Below, in pieces: positions 55,050 to 64,000 of a DNA stretch of 64,000 bases (the first letter of the stretch is position 1; each line of letters opens with the position of its first letter). The position numbers and the translations under genes are program-made. The stretch spans positions 558,001-622,000 of the forward strand of contig NZ_JAUQTB010000001.1 of NCBI RefSeq assembly GCF_030580655.1, in the 5' to 3' direction. This DNA comes from Paenibacillus lacisoli. GTDB taxonomy: Bacteria > Bacillota > Bacilli > Paenibacillales > Paenibacillaceae. Under the pieces are notes generated by a model. That model was not told the origin of the DNA. It did no database searches and saw only the letters and a list, made by a program, of their open reading frames with translations.

Positions 55050-55171
55050 CGTTGTTCGCTCACTTTCTCATCTAAACCGGACTGTATTGACCCTTATTAT
55101 ACATGACATTCCCTGTCGGAAAAACAGAAAAAAGTGGTCCTGCTGCAAACGGCATGAAAATGAGGCTCTCT

Positions 55172-56455
55172 TTACATATCTGCAGACCTGCTGGAAGGCG
55201 GTTGGCGATCTCTTGTCCAAATCCTGCTGTATACCGCTAATACAGGTGTCAGCAGCATCGCTGCCGCCACCAATGAAGCACGCAGCGAGAACCGGCTGCC
55301 AATCCAGCCTATGGCCGCTCCGCCAGCCGTTTGTCCCAGCGCATCGCTCTGGCTGAGCATGGACAGCACGGTCGCCCGTGTTCTGCCCTGGATATTATAA
55401 TTTAACCACGTATTGTAGATCGGTTCGTTAAGGATCATAACCAGATCAAGCAGCAGCACCGCCGTGACTGCCCATGCAAAATCAGGGGCTGCCACCAGCA
55501 GCACGATCGCACCGATCCGCAGGAGCAGGAGCAAAATCAACCCAAACATGGCTGTACGTTTGTTATCAATATCAAGCTTCTGTTCCGTAATCCACATGAT
55601 AACCAGCCCAATCAGAGTGGAAGCTAATGCGAACAGCCCCAGCCAGCCTGCTGCTGTGAGCGGAATATGTTCCGGAAAGCCGATGCCCTGAATCAAATGG
55701 GCCTGCCACAGCCGGTCGTACCCTTCAGCTGCCGCGCCGCCAAATAAAGTGGCCAGCAAGATCAGCAGCAGCACAGGCTGACGGCGGATTACACCGGCCC
55801 CGCTCAACCAGGTTTGCCGCATATGCCGCCAATGGGTCTTTTTTGAGGCTGCTTCAGGACGGACAAATGCCGTCTCTTTCATACCAAAAACAAGCAGCAC
55901 GCCGAGAACCACATACATCAGGCCGCCAATCAGGTAAGGTAGGTTCGTAATCAACATGGAGAGTCCGACGCTGAGCACAATCCCGATCAGGGTGCCGATC
56001 AAGCCATATCGTTTGGCCTTCATAAAAACCGGTCCGATCCGTTCTTCTCCCACTTCATCCACAATCCAGGCCGTATCCGCCCCGCTGACAAAGGTATGCC
56101 CAATGCCGAAGAACACCTGGGACAGGAGCAGCCACACGAAAGCGCTGAGCAGCGGAATCGATTCCCCGAGCCAAATCGCGCTGCCTTCCAGAACAAAACC
56201 AAAGCCCAGCACGAACACTCCTATAATCACAGACAGACGGCGGCTGTATACATCTGCGATTATGCCTGTGATCCCCTCGAAGAGCAGCACCGTCCCTTCC
56301 AGAACCGCACCAATCAGCAGCAGCTGCAGCGGTGTCAGACCAAGCGAAATCACCTGATAGACGGCATATGTAGTGAACATGGTGGCATTCGCCAGCGACA
56401 TGCCAAAGCTCATTAAAATATAAATCCTGGTGGCGTTCCAATTTTTCCAATTCAC
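55172..56455 (-). CDS. MFS transporter
   Basis: 427 residues starting with GTG, 12 membrane segments. Loop 2-3 carries ADVYSRRLSVIIG, the MFS motif A variant. An Asp/Trp in DTAWIVDEVG and a large central loop with TWLSGAGVIRRQP are visible. Probably a drug or metabolite exporter of the small-molecule MFS group; substrate not predictable. No regulator adjacent. Confidence 0.85.
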   Translation of the reverse strand: MNWKNWNATRIYILMSFGMSLANATMFTTYAVYQVISLGLTPLQLLLIGAVLEGTVLLFEGITGIIADVYSRRLSVIIGVFVLGFGFVLEGSAIWLGESIPLLSAFVWLLLSQVFFGIGHTFVSGADTAWIVDEVGEERIGPVFMKAKRYGLIGTLIGIVLSVGLSMLITNLPYLIGGLMYVVLGVLLVFGMKETAFVRPEAASKKTHWRHMRQTWLSGAGVIRRQPVLLLILLATLFGGAAAEGYDRLWQAHLIQGIGFPEHIPLTAAGWLGLFALASTLIGLVIMWITEQKLDIDNKRTAMFGLILLLLLRIGAIVLLVAAPDFAWAVTAVLLLDLVMILNEPIYNTWLNYNIQGRTRATVLSMLSQSDALGQTAGGAAIGWIGSRFSLRASLVAAAMLLTPVLAVYSRIWTRDRQPPSSRSADM

Positions 56456-56635
56456 GATACAGCAGACCCTTTCAATGGTTTATTAGATTTGGGAGTACTT
56501 CAATTCAATTTAAAGAGTCTTCTAACGCTTCAACACGAGACGCAAATGGCTTGCTGTTTCTCCGGGTGACTGTTACACTTTTATAATGGACACGTACGAC
56601 ATGATCCATAGACTAAAGATCGCGCAGGTGACAGT

Positions 56636-57022
56636 ATGATCGAAATCAAAATTTCCAATCTTAGCAATGGCGAGTTTAACCGCGGCGTATTTGCCGTTCA
56701 GGATATCCCGAAAGGCACGCTGTTTCACAGTGCACCTGTTATTCCGTACCCGAACGAAGATCATGAGCATATTGAGAAAACCATTCTGGATGACTATGCC
56801 TTCTCCTATGGCGCCAATCATACCGCCATTGTGTTAGGCTATGGAAGCTTGTTTAACCACTCCTATACACCTAATGCGGAATATGATATCCGTTTCGACA
56901 AGCACTCTTTTGATTTTTTCGCTTACACGGACATTAAGGCCGGCGAAGAAATTCTGATTAATTACAATGGGGAAGTCGATAACGATGACCCGCTGTGGTT
57001 TCTGGATAACGAAAAAGATTGA
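56636..57022 (+). CDS. Stand-alone SET-domain protein
   Basis: 128 residues forming a complete small SET fold: RGVFAVQDIPKGTLF, then LGYGSLFNHSYTPNAEY (the NHS.xPN SAM/substrate pocket) and AGEEILINYNGE (catalytic Tyr loop). Eukaryotic SET proteins methylate lysine; bacterial stand-alone members have largely unknown targets. ATG follows GCAGGTGACAGT. A strong terminator follows immediately. Confidence 0.85.
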   Translation: MIEIKISNLSNGEFNRGVFAVQDIPKGTLFHSAPVIPYPNEDHEHIEKTILDDYAFSYGANHTAIVLGYGSLFNHSYTPNAEYDIRFDKHSFDFFAYTDIKAGEEILINYNGEVDNDDPLWFLDNEKD

Positions 57023-57500
57023 AGAGAAGATTCTGCCGCCCTCGGGCGGTTTTTTTTGTGAATCGTGAAAGTAATACCTCCCAGCTTCTCATCCGGGGAG
57101 TACCCTGCACAGCCTGACACCGAGAATGTAATCCTGGACTCTGTCTGATCCTTGTTCATGCGGCTGCAGCTATATTTATGTACTTTCACATCACCGCCGC
57201 TGTATATATCTCTGCTCTCATCCACACTCCAATCGATCTGCCTGCCATTCGAGCTCAGGTTATAAATGGTCGGACAGCTGTCGACAGCTGGCAGTATGAT
57301 CATCAAATGATCTCCATGCCGCTGCTGGTAACGCTCATACATCTCATTCACCCGCCTGTAATCCTGCTCGTCCATATGGATGAGAATACCTGACTGCCAG
57401 TATGCTTCCCGGGCTGATACTGATTCAACAGCATATAAGCAAGCGTGGAACTTAAAATCAGGATAACGCTGATGAGTATCCAAAACGTTTTTTTCATCAT
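56962..57500 (-). pseudogene. Secreted/membrane-anchored protein, frameshifted
   Basis: From ATG 57498-57500 (GAGGAAACG upstream) one frame gives a signal-anchor (MMKKTFWILISVILIL, LAYMLLNQYQPG) but stops at 57348. A second frame open from about 57483 continues the protein-like reading (GILIHMDEQDYRRVNEMYERY... DKLGG-type beta part, up to about 57060). The frame switch is near 57390. The open frame then runs through the convergent terminator and into the SET gene, so the natural end is also lost or lies near 57060. A sequencing error is the main alternative. Confidence 0.5.
57036..57057 (+). terminator. Terminator of the SET gene
   Basis: CCGCCC-TC-GGGCGG followed by TTTTTTTT. Confidence 0.9.
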
Positions 57501-57976
57501 CGTTTCCTCTTCACATAGAATACGAGCGAAGCCCTATGGTTGATTGGCTTCGGTTCACCCGTACGCTGGTAACCCATCTTCTCATATAAATGGCAGTTCC
57601 GCTTCTCCTCCGCAATCGTTGCCAGGTTCCAGTCACGAACCTTGGGAAACCGTTCCTCCAGCATGGAGAGTGCAGCCTGGGCAATCCCTTTGCCCTGATA
57701 TTCGCTGATAATGAAGATCGGACTGATCCAATAGGAGGAGGCAGTCTGAGCTTTATCATAGACACAGACTGCGCCTGCCGGCTGCCCTTCACTCAGAATC
57801 AAATAATATCCCCCATCCTCGCGCCTGATTCTAGCTATAGTACGTTCTATGCTCTCATTTGCCGGGTTCGTATCCATATCCTGATATATCTCCAGCAGCG
57901 GCTGGAAGGTACGGATCTGCATGCTGTGAATCAGCTCCGCATCTGACTCTTCCGCTCGAACCAGCTTAATGTTCAT
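57497..57976 (-). CDS. GNAT-family acetyltransferase
   Basis: 159 residues from ATG 57974-57976; two other ATG/GTG starts lie slightly upstream, and the GAAGGGATGAGG site does not decide among them. Motif A: IFIISEYQGKGIAQAALSMLEERFP; motif B: CHLYEKMGYQRTG. Substrate unknown. Its stop overlaps the start of the frameshifted gene, so they were likely one operon. Confidence 0.85.
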   Translation of the reverse strand: MNIKLVRAEESDAELIHSMQIRTFQPLLEIYQDMDTNPANESIERTIARIRREDGGYYLILSEGQPAGAVCVYDKAQTASSYWISPIFIISEYQGKGIAQAALSMLEERFPKVRDWNLATIAEEKRNCHLYEKMGYQRTGEPKPINHRASLVFYVKRKR

Positions 57977-57992
57977 TCGCCTCATCCCTTCT

Positions 57993-58154
57993 CTAGCTTC
58001 CACTCATAATCCCGTAGCTAAGCAGTCCAGCCAGTAGTGCAAAACAGATCGAAGCCATAACAGAATATCCCTTTTCAATCTTTGGGTTCATTCCCTCCAT
58101 GAAGAAATACATGAAGAAAAAAGCTACCACCACAACAAATAAAATAAGTATGAT
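57993..58154 (-). CDS. Small two-segment membrane protein, start uncertain
   Basis: About 46-54 residues: two membrane segments (LFVVVVAFFFMYFF and VMASICFALLAGLLSYGIM) with a short loop EGMNPKIEKG. GGGAGG lies near 58160, but no ATG/GTG/TTG is at a normal distance; a GTG at 58128-58133 is in frame but far from the site. ATC or ATA near 58150 would fit the spacing. Ends 17 bp before the GNAT gene. Confidence 0.4.
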   Translation of the reverse strand: MILILFVVVVAFFFMYFFMEGMNPKIEKGYSVMASICFALLAGLLSYGIMSGS

Positions 58155-58306
58155 AAGCTGCCTCCCTTCCCTTTATATTAAAGTCGTCTCCATAATTACC
58201 ATTTGTTAACACTACGACAATTTGCAAATTCCGGCAACCTGTCCGGCTAAAATAGCCCTGTACTGGAAACAATACAGCTATCATTCCGAAACAAGGAGCT
58301 AAAAGC

Positions 58307-58471
58307 ATGCATTGGGTCTACTTCAGCAAACTGTACCTGACCAAATTTCAAGCGGGATGCCTGGCCAAACGGCTGGAAGAGGACGGGTGGATTTATGGCT
58401 TTGATGACCCGCGAATGGTGGAGGTGTACCGTTCACGCAGAGGAAGATACGGTGTCCGTTTTATCCCCTGA
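58307..58471 (+). CDS. Small conserved-looking protein
   Basis: 54 residues (MHWVYFSKLYLTKF... EVYRSRRGRYGVRF), basic and aromatic, with one short amphipathic helix; ACAAGGAG upstream of ATG. No family recognised. Stands alone before the tRNA pair. Confidence 0.6.
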   Translation: MHWVYFSKLYLTKFQAGCLAKRLEEDGWIYGFDDPRMVEVYRSRRGRYGVRFIP

Positions 58472-58570
58472 AGTATCAGCATGCAAAGGAGATTACTTTT
58501 GCTAACCTGCTTGACAAGAGTGATAAAAATATTGTATATTATTTCATGTCGCTGTTTTAATTTCTAATGA

Positions 58571-58652
<82 letters not shown>

Positions 58653-58687
58653 TCTTGCAGCCATTATAAGATGAATAGGTCATGTAA

Positions 58688-58761
58688 GGGCCCTTAGCTC
58701 AGTTGGTTAGAGCGGTCGGCTCATAACCGATTGGTCACAGGTTCGAGTCCTGTAGGGCCCA
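58688..58761 (+). tRNA. tRNA with CAU anticodon, probably tRNA-Ile2
   Basis: 74 nt, acceptor GGGCCC/GGGCCC, anticodon loop GGCTCATAACC, T-arm GGTTCGAGTCC, no encoded CCA. Sequence resembles the lysidine-modified Ile2 tRNA of Bacillales more than elongator Met; the anticodon alone cannot decide. Confidence 0.85.
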
Positions 58762-58780
58762 TTCTAGAATTAGCATCAAA

Positions 58781-58810
58781 CCCCCTTGCTCCCGGCAAGG
58801 GGGTTTTGCT
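58781..58810 (+). terminator. Terminator after the tRNA pair
   Basis: CCCCCTTGC-TCCC-GGCAAGGGGG followed by TTTTGCTTTTCT. Confidence 0.9.
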
Positions 58811-58846
58811 TTTCTCTTTTGCCTATTCCCATAAGAGACAAGACAA

Positions 58847-58870
58847 ACAAGCCGGACTTACGCCCGGCCT
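58847..58870 (-). terminator. Terminator of the pyr operon
   Basis: Minus strand GCCGGGC-GTAA-GTCCGGC (one wobble), then TTGTTTGTCTT. It follows the pyrE stop by about 20 bp. Confidence 0.75.
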
Positions 58871-58890
58871 GGTACAAGGGTATCGCTTGT

Positions 58891-59532
58891 TTAGTTTCCG
58901 TAGCTGGACGGGTCCTTCCGCCACGATTGCAGCAGCTCCAGCTCGTTCTCCTGGATCGTTCCCTCCTGCAGCGCCACTTCCATGAGTGCCGTGTAGTTGG
59001 ACAAGCTGTCCAGAGGAATTCCAGCCTCCGCAAAAGCCTCTACCGCCCGGTCCAGCTGATAGCTGAAGATCGCCAGCACGGCCAGCGGCTCTGCTCCTAC
59101 AGCCTGTACAGCCTGAGCCGCCTTGAGCGAGCTGCCGCCAGTGGAGATCAGGTCTTCAATGACAATCACCTTGTTCCCCGGCTGAATGACACCTTCAATC
59201 TGATTTTCTTTTCCATGGCCTTTCGCTTTATCACGTACATACGCCATAGGCAGGTTCAGCTTCTGGGCCACCCAGGCCGCATGCGGAATCCCTGCAGTCG
59301 CGGTACCTGCAATAACCTGAGTCTCCGGATACTGCTCACGGATCACCGTGGCAAAAGATTCTGCGATCAGCTCCCGCACTTCGGGAAAAGACATCGTCAG
59401 ACGGTTGTCACAATAGATCGGGGATTTAATTCCCGAAGTCCATGTAAAAGGCTGCTGTGGGCGCAGTGCTACCGCCCGGATTTTGAGCAGGCTCGCTGCA
59501 ATTTGTGCTGCAATGGTATTAGATGCTGTCAT
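58891..59532 (-). CDS. pyrE: Orotate phosphoribosyltransferase
   Basis: 213 residues. Joins orotate and PRPP to OMP, step five of UMP synthesis. The PRPP loop is VIVIEDLISTGGSSLKAAQ; the lid region TSGIKSPIYCDNR and YVRDKAKGHGKENQIEG are typical. Its ATG lies inside the end of pyrF (14-bp overlap), so translation is coupled. Last gene of the operon. Confidence 0.95.
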   Translation of the reverse strand: MTASNTIAAQIAASLLKIRAVALRPQQPFTWTSGIKSPIYCDNRLTMSFPEVRELIAESFATVIREQYPETQVIAGTATAGIPHAAWVAQKLNLPMAYVRDKAKGHGKENQIEGVIQPGNKVIVIEDLISTGGSSLKAAQAVQAVGAEPLAVLAIFSYQLDRAVEAFAEAGIPLDSLSNYTALMEVALQEGTIQENELELLQSWRKDPSSYGN

Positions 59533-60262
59533 GATTCATCATCTCCCTGATTATATGTTCAGCGGCTTCCCGCGGACGGGGTGCTGCTGTAATGGGTCTC
59601 CCAACGACGATATAGCTGCTGCCGCCGCGAATGGCTTGTCCGGGTGTGGTTACCCGTGATTGGTCTCCCTGTTCGCTCCCTTGCGGACGAATGCCCGGCG
59701 TTACGGTGATAAATTCAGTTCCGCATGCAGCCTGAATTGCCGCCACCTCCAGCGGAGAAGCTACCACTCCATCGAGTCCGGCCTGCTTGGTCAAACCGGC
59801 GTACCGGATCACAGCCTCTTCCACTGTGCCTGCAATCCCGATTTCGTTATTCATCGTCGCCTGGTCCGTGCTTGTAAGCTGGGTTACGGCAATCATGGTC
59901 GGAACAGAGATTCCAGCTGCCTCAGCTGCCTCAGCTGCCCCTTCACGGGCTGCCTTCATCATTTTAACTCCGCCTGCCGCATGAACGTTAAACATGTCCA
60001 CACCAAGACGGGTAATACTGCCAGCCCCTCCGCGTACGGTATTCGGGATATCATGCATTTTGAGATCCAGGAAGACGGAATATCCCATTGCTTTCATTTC
60101 AGTTATAAGGTCTGGACCCGCGCTGTAGAACAGCTGCATTCCTACCTTCATATAGCAGGGCATTCCCTCCAATTGACGCATTAATTGACGCGCCTGCTCT
60201 GCATCCGGAACGTCCAGAGCGATCATCAAGCGCCCGGCCATCTGTTGATATGCTGCTTCCAT
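59519..60262 (-). CDS. pyrF: Orotidine 5'-phosphate decarboxylase
   Basis: 247 residues from ATG 60260-60262 (AAGGAATGAGGAC upstream; a TTG 18 bp further up is possible). Decarboxylates OMP to UMP. Catalytic Asp-Lys-Asp in FLDLKMHDIPNTV, phosphate loop VTPGIRP and RPITAA at the C-terminus. Follows carB by about 120 bp without an intervening gene, so pyrK/pyrD do not stand between as in Bacillus subtilis. Confidence 0.95.
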   Translation of the reverse strand: MEAAYQQMAGRLMIALDVPDAEQARQLMRQLEGMPCYMKVGMQLFYSAGPDLITEMKAMGYSVFLDLKMHDIPNTVRGGAGSITRLGVDMFNVHAAGGVKMMKAAREGAAEAAEAAGISVPTMIAVTQLTSTDQATMNNEIGIAGTVEEAVIRYAGLTKQAGLDGVVASPLEVAAIQAACGTEFITVTPGIRPQGSEQGDQSRVTTPGQAIRGGSSYIVVGRPITAAPRPREAAEHIIREMMNHDSI

Positions 60263-60384
60263 GTCCTCATTCCTTCCCAATTTCAGTCTAACTCTGTATC
60301 ACAGCAGGTAATTTGGCCTGTTTAAAGGACATCCCCGGCCTGACGGCTGATGGATGTCCTTCATGTTCAAATGCATTCAGCTAA

Positions 60385-63300
60385 TTAGATACTTGCCGGC
60401 ATGGCCTGAGAGGAGAAGTTAATGGTCTCCAGCATATTCAGCAGTGCACGTACCGTATCGAGGGAAGTCATGCAGACTACACCATTCTCTACGGCTTCGC
60501 GGCGGATACGGAATCCGTCCCGTGCCGGTGTTTTACCTTTGGTCAGCGTATTGAAGACAAAGTTTGCTTCACCTTTACGGATCAGGTCCAAAATATTAGG
60601 CTCTCCTTCGCTTAATTTGTGCACGGTAGTCACCGGAATATTGGCTTTCTTGAGCGCTTCCGCCGTGCCGCCCGTAGCGATGATTTTGTAGCCCAGTCTG
60701 TAGAATCCACGCAGCAGTTCCGTCGCTTCTTCCTTATCCTTATCAGCCACCGTTGCAATAATGGCTCCCGTAGAAGGAATCTTCATTCCCGCTCCAACCA
60801 GACCTTTATACAGAGCTTTAGCATATTGCGGATCACGTCCCATGACTTCACCTGTCGACTTCATTTCAGGACCGAGGGTCGGCTCAACGCGGCGCAGCTT
60901 CGCGAAGGAGAATACCGGTACTTTGACAGATACATGCTCGCTCTCCGGCCACAGACCATCCTCATAACCGAGATCCTTCAGCTTCGTACCCAGGATCGCC
61001 TGCGTCGCCAGGTTGGCCATCGCCAGGTTCGTCACCTTGCTCAGGAAAGGTACGGTACGCGAGGAGCGCGGATTGACCTCAATCACATACACTTGGTTCT
61101 CATGAATAACGAACTGGATGTTGACCAGACCGATTGTTTTCAGTTCTTTGGCAATGCTGATGGTGATCTCGACGATCTTCTCCTTCAATTCCTGTGCCAG
61201 ATGCTGCGGCGGATAGACTGCTATGGAGTCACCGGAGTGCACACCTGCGCGTTCTACATGCTCCATAATGCCCGGAATCAATACTGTTTCACCATCACTG
61301 ATGGCATCCACTTCCACTTCCTTACCGAGCATGTATCGGTCAATCAGAACCGGATGTTCCGGATTAATTTTGACAGCCTGCTCCATGTAGCTCAGCAGCT
61401 CCTGATCGGAATATACGATCTCCATGGCACGGCCGCCCAACACATAAGAAGGACGTACGAGAACCGGATAGCCGAGTCCCTGAGCAGTACCGACAGCATC
61501 ATCTACTGACGTTACGGTGCTGCCTTTAGGCTGGGCGATGTTCAGCCGCTGCAGGAGCTGCTCAAATTTCTTGCGGTTCTCAGCTTCATCAATGCTCTCC
61601 AGGCTGGTGCCCAGAATGTTCACACCTGCTGCACTAAGCGGTGCTGCCAGGTTAATTGCGGTCTGTCCGCCGAACTGAACAATGACACCCACCGGTTTCT
61701 CCTGCTCGATGACATTCATCACGTCCTCGAAGAAGAGCGGTTCAAAGTAAAGCCGGTCCGAGGTGTTAAAGTCCGTGGAGACCGTTTCCGGATTGTTATT
61801 GATGATGACTGCTTCGTAGCCTGCCTTTTGAATGGCCCATACCGCATGCACGGTAGAGTAGTCGAACTCGATGCCCTGGCCGATCCGGATCGGTCCGGAG
61901 CCCAGTACAATGATTTTCTCCTTGGAGGATTCAATCACTTCATTCTCGGTTTCATAAGTGGAGTAATAATACGGCGTTGTCGCTTCAAACTCAGCTGCAC
62001 AGGTATCTACCATTTTGTATACCGGACGCAGATTGTTCTCTTCGCGCAGGCGGCGGATCTCCTTTTCCGTGGTATAGCCTGCTGCAGCTGCATTCTGGCT
62101 GCGCAGCTCGGCAATCGCACGATCCGTGAAGCCGAGGCGTTTGGCCTGATACAGCGTCTCGTAAGACAGCTCGTTTTCTTCCTGAATCCGTGCTTCGAAG
62201 CCGATCAGGAATTCAATTTTGTCCAGGAACCACCAGTCCACCTTCGTCAGGTCCTGGATTTGCTGCAGCGTATAACCTCTGCGGAATGATTCCGCAATCA
62301 GGAACAGGCGCTCATCGTCCGGCTGAACCAGGCGTTTCTCCAGTGTCTCCTGGTCCAGCTGCTCTGCTTCTTTCAGATACAGGCGATGTGTTCCGATCTC
62401 CAGTGAGCGGACAGCCTTGTGGAGCGATTCCTCAAAGGTCCGGCCAATTGCCATCACCTCACCAGTGGCTTTCATCTGCGTACCCAGCTTGCGGTTGGCT
62501 TGTGTAAATTTATCAAAAGGCCAGCGTGGAATTTTGCTGACAATATAGTCGAGTGTTGGTTCAAAGCAAGCGTAAGTCTGGCCGGTAACCGGATTGACGA
62601 TCTCATCCAGTGTATACCCGAGCGCAATTTTGGCTGCCATTTTGGCAATCGGGTAGCCTGTCGCTTTGGATGCCAGGGCCGAAGAGCGGCTGACACGTGG
62701 GTTAACCTCAATAACATAATATTGGAAGCTGTGCGGGTCCAGAGCAAACTGGACGTTACATCCGCCTTCAATATTCAGGGCGCGGATGATTTTGAGCGAA
62801 GCGGAACGCAGCATCTGATATTCACGATCAGACAGTGTCTGGCTCGGTGCCATAACGATGCTGTCCCCCGTATGTACGCCAACCGGATCAAAATTCTCCA
62901 TATTGCAGACAACGATACAGTTATCGTTGCCGTCACGCATAACTTCATATTCTACTTCCTTCATGCCGGCAATGCTCTTCTCGACCAGACACTGTCCGAT
63001 TGGGCTGTAGCGCAGGCCGGAAGCCACAATCTCCCGCAATTCTTCTTCATTGGCACAGATACCGCCTCCTGTACCGCCAAGGGTATACGCAGGACGCACG
63101 ATGATCGGATAACCGATCTCATTCGCGAAAGCAATGGATTCTTCAAGCGTAGTTACGATGACACTTTCAGGTACCGGCTGTTCCAGCTCTCGCATCAGAT
63201 TGCGGAACAAGTCGCGATCCTCCGCTTTCTCAATGGAGGTCAGCTGCGTGCCGAGCAGCTTGACGTTCTCGCGTTCAAGAACACCCGCACGGGCCAGCTC

Positions 63301-63600
63301 AACTGCCATATTCAACCCTGTCTGACCGCCCAGTGTCGGCAGCAGGCCGTCAGGACGTTCCTGGCGAATGATTTGGGTCACGAAGTCGAGTGTAATCGGC
63401 TCGATATATACTTTATCCGCCATATTCGTATCTGTCATAATGGTGGCTGGGTTGCTGTTAATCAGAACAACCTCGACGCCTTCTTCCTTCAGCGCCTGGC
63501 ATGCCTGGGTTCCGGCGTAGTCGAATTCAGCCGCCTGGCCGATTACGATCGGACCGGATCCGATTACGAGTATTTTCTTGAGGTCATGGTTTTTCGGCAT
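60385..63600 (-). CDS. carB: Carbamoyl-phosphate synthase large subunit
   Basis: 1,071 residues, full length. Makes carbamoyl phosphate from bicarbonate, two ATP and CarA-derived ammonia. Two homologous halves, each with the N-terminal [11 protein letters not shown]-type nucleotide fold ([40 protein letters not shown]) and ATP-grasp domain ([27 protein letters not shown]). A MGS-like C-terminal domain ([19 protein letters not shown]) binds regulators such as UMP. ATG starts 1 bp after the carA stop with AAAGGGG upstream. Confidence 0.97.
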   Translation of the reverse strand: MPKNHDLKKILVIGSGPIVIGQAAEFDYAGTQACQALKEEGVEVVLINSNPATIMTDTNMADKVYIEPITLDFVTQIIRQERPDGLLPTLGGQTGLNMAVELARAGVLERENVKLLGTQLTSIEKAEDRDLFRNLMRELEQPVPESVIVTTLEESIAFANEIGYPIIVRPAYTLGGTGGGICANEEELREIVASGLRYSPIGQCLVEKSIAGMKEVEYEVMRDGNDNCIVVCNMENFDPVGVHTGDSIVMAPSQTLSDREYQMLRSASLKIIRALNIEGGCNVQFALDPHSFQYYVIEVNPRVSRSSALASKATGYPIAKMAAKIALGYTLDEIVNPVTGQTYACFEPTLDYIVSKIPRWPFDKFTQANRKLGTQMKATGEVMAIGRTFEESLHKAVRSLEIGTHRLYLKEAEQLDQETLEKRLVQPDDERLFLIAESFRRGYTLQQIQDLTKVDWWFLDKIEFLIGFEARIQEENELSYETLYQAKRLGFTDRAIAELRSQNAAAAGYTTEKEIRRLREENNLRPVYKMVDTCAAEFEATTPYYYSTYETENEVIESSKEKIIVLGSGPIRIGQGIEFDYSTVHAVWAIQKAGYEAVIINNNPETVSTDFNTSDRLYFEPLFFEDVMNVIEQEKPVGVIVQFGGQTAINLAAPLSAAGVNILGTSLESIDEAENRKKFEQLLQRLNIAQPKGSTVTSVDDAVGTAQGLGYPVLVRPSYVLGGRAMEIVYSDQELLSYMEQAVKINPEHPVLIDRYMLGKEVEVDAISDGETVLIPGIMEHVERAGVHSGDSIAVYPPQHLAQELKEKIVEITISIAKELKTIGLVNIQFVIHENQVYVIEVNPRSSRTVPFLSKVTNLAMANLATQAILGTKLKDLGYEDGLWPESEHVSVKVPVFSFAKLRRVEPTLGPEMKSTGEVMGRDPQYAKALYKGLVGAGMKIPSTGAIIATVADKDKEEATELLRGFYRLGYKIIATGGTAEALKKANIPVTTVHKLSEGEPNILDLIRKGEANFVFNTLTKGKTPARDGFRIRREAVENGVVCMTSLDTVRALLNMLETINFSSQAMPASI

Positions 63601-63601
63601 A

Positions 63602-64000
63602 TTAAAATTCCCCTTTCACGGCTGAGGCAAACTCCGCCTGGCGCGGCTGTTTCGGATGATTGATCTTGTGCTCCCGGATCATATCCAGGAAGCGGTCGAA
63701 CAAGTAGCTGTTGTCCTGCGGACCCGGAGCCGCTTCCGGGTGATACTGCACCGAGAATGCCGGAAACTTGCTGTGCTTCAATCCTTCAATGGTCTTGTCA
63801 TTGTTATTGATATGGGTTACTTCCAGCTCGGTTCCCTGAATGGAAGCTTCGTTCACGGTGTAACCATGGTTCTGGGATGTAATATAGCAGCGTCCGCTCT
63901 CCAGCTCTTTGACAGGATGATTGCCGCCGCGGTGACCGAACTTCAGCTTCTCAGTGTCTGCACCGGCTGCAAGCGCGAATAATTGATGGCCGAGGCAGAT
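63602..64000 (-). CDS. carA: Carbamoyl-phosphate synthase small subunit (3' part)
   Basis: Only the last about 132 residues are in the window; the gene continues beyond 64000. The class I amidotransferase site is visible: [13 protein letters not shown] (catalytic Cys), then [19 protein letters not shown], and [14 protein letters not shown] (His and Glu of the triad). It hydrolyses glutamine to feed ammonia to CarB. Directly followed by carB. Confidence 0.96.
   Translation of the reverse strand: MCLGHQLFALAAGADTEKLKFGHRGGNHPVKELESGRCYITSQNHGYTVNEASIQGTELEVTHINNNDKTIEGLKHSKFPAFSVQYHPEAAPGPQDNSYLFDRFLDMIREHKINHPKQPRQAEFASAVKGEF

Noticed and set aside
62419-63663. A 414-codon plus-strand frame opposite carB
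   Set aside because: carB is complete and highly conserved in the other direction; the frame is a codon-bias shadow.

Overview
The window looks like a chromosome segment of a Gram-positive, spore-forming, moderate-GC Bacillota, most likely a Paenibacillus. The reasons are strong GGAGG-type ribosome sites, a YjcZ-like mini-protein, a YitT-family protein, and a carA-carB-pyrF-pyrE order. It has two parts of different character. Positions 1 to about 45,030 are visibly AT-richer and form an accessory island that ends at the 3' end of a tRNA-Leu(UAA) gene. Positions 45,034 to 64,000 are GC-richer and carry ordinary core genes.

The island core (1,405-36,338, all on the minus strand) resembles the Dpd (7-deazaguanine in DNA) modification/restriction islands, but with an unusual two-module layout. 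Module A (1,405-19,290) encodes, in transcription order, a SNF2 helicase (DpdE), a RecQ-like helicase (DpdF), a small protein (DpdG), a P-loop ATPase (DpdH), a coiled-coil protein (DpdI), a 1,499-residue DEVH helicase (DpdJ), a PLD-like protein (DpdK) and a 745-residue protein provisionally called DpdD. Module B (19,650-35,498) encodes a tRNA-guanine-transglycosylase-like enzyme fused to a DUF6884/YaaA-like domain (DpdA), an unrecognised 269-residue protein, a second short TGT-like enzyme, a second G-like/H-like pair, a second DpdJ, a second DpdK and a broken second DpdD. A VUT/YhhQ-type transporter, the family that imports queuosine precursors, lies just upstream (35,781-36,338). No preQ0 synthesis genes are visible, so the base would have to come from import or from genes elsewhere.

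The two modules show reciprocal defects. DpdK of module A has lost the HxK(x4)D signature while its DpdD is intact; DpdK of module B keeps the signature while its DpdD is split by a stop and frameshifts. Hairpin terminators divide the cluster into several transcripts. A good sigma-A promoter at 19,587-19,615 followed by three hairpins, the last a terminator, suggests a small structured RNA or leader between the modules.

Positions 36,661-44,663 look like the backbone of an integrated mobile element: RadC-like protein, XRE regulator, small membrane peptides, a replication-initiator-like protein flanked by stem-loop direct repeats, a P-loop ATPase, and a tyrosine integrase next to tRNA-Leu. The left end of the island lies outside the window; what is visible there (1-1,234) is decayed SEC-C/TPR and UvrD-like genes.

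The core part holds an ElaA-type acetyltransferase, membrane and small proteins, a secreted GH26-like glycosidase, GNAT and MFS genes, a stand-alone SET-domain protein, tRNA-fMet and tRNA-Ile2, and the distal pyrimidine operon (carA partial, carB, pyrF, pyrE). All family names come from reading motifs and from memory; no database search was run.
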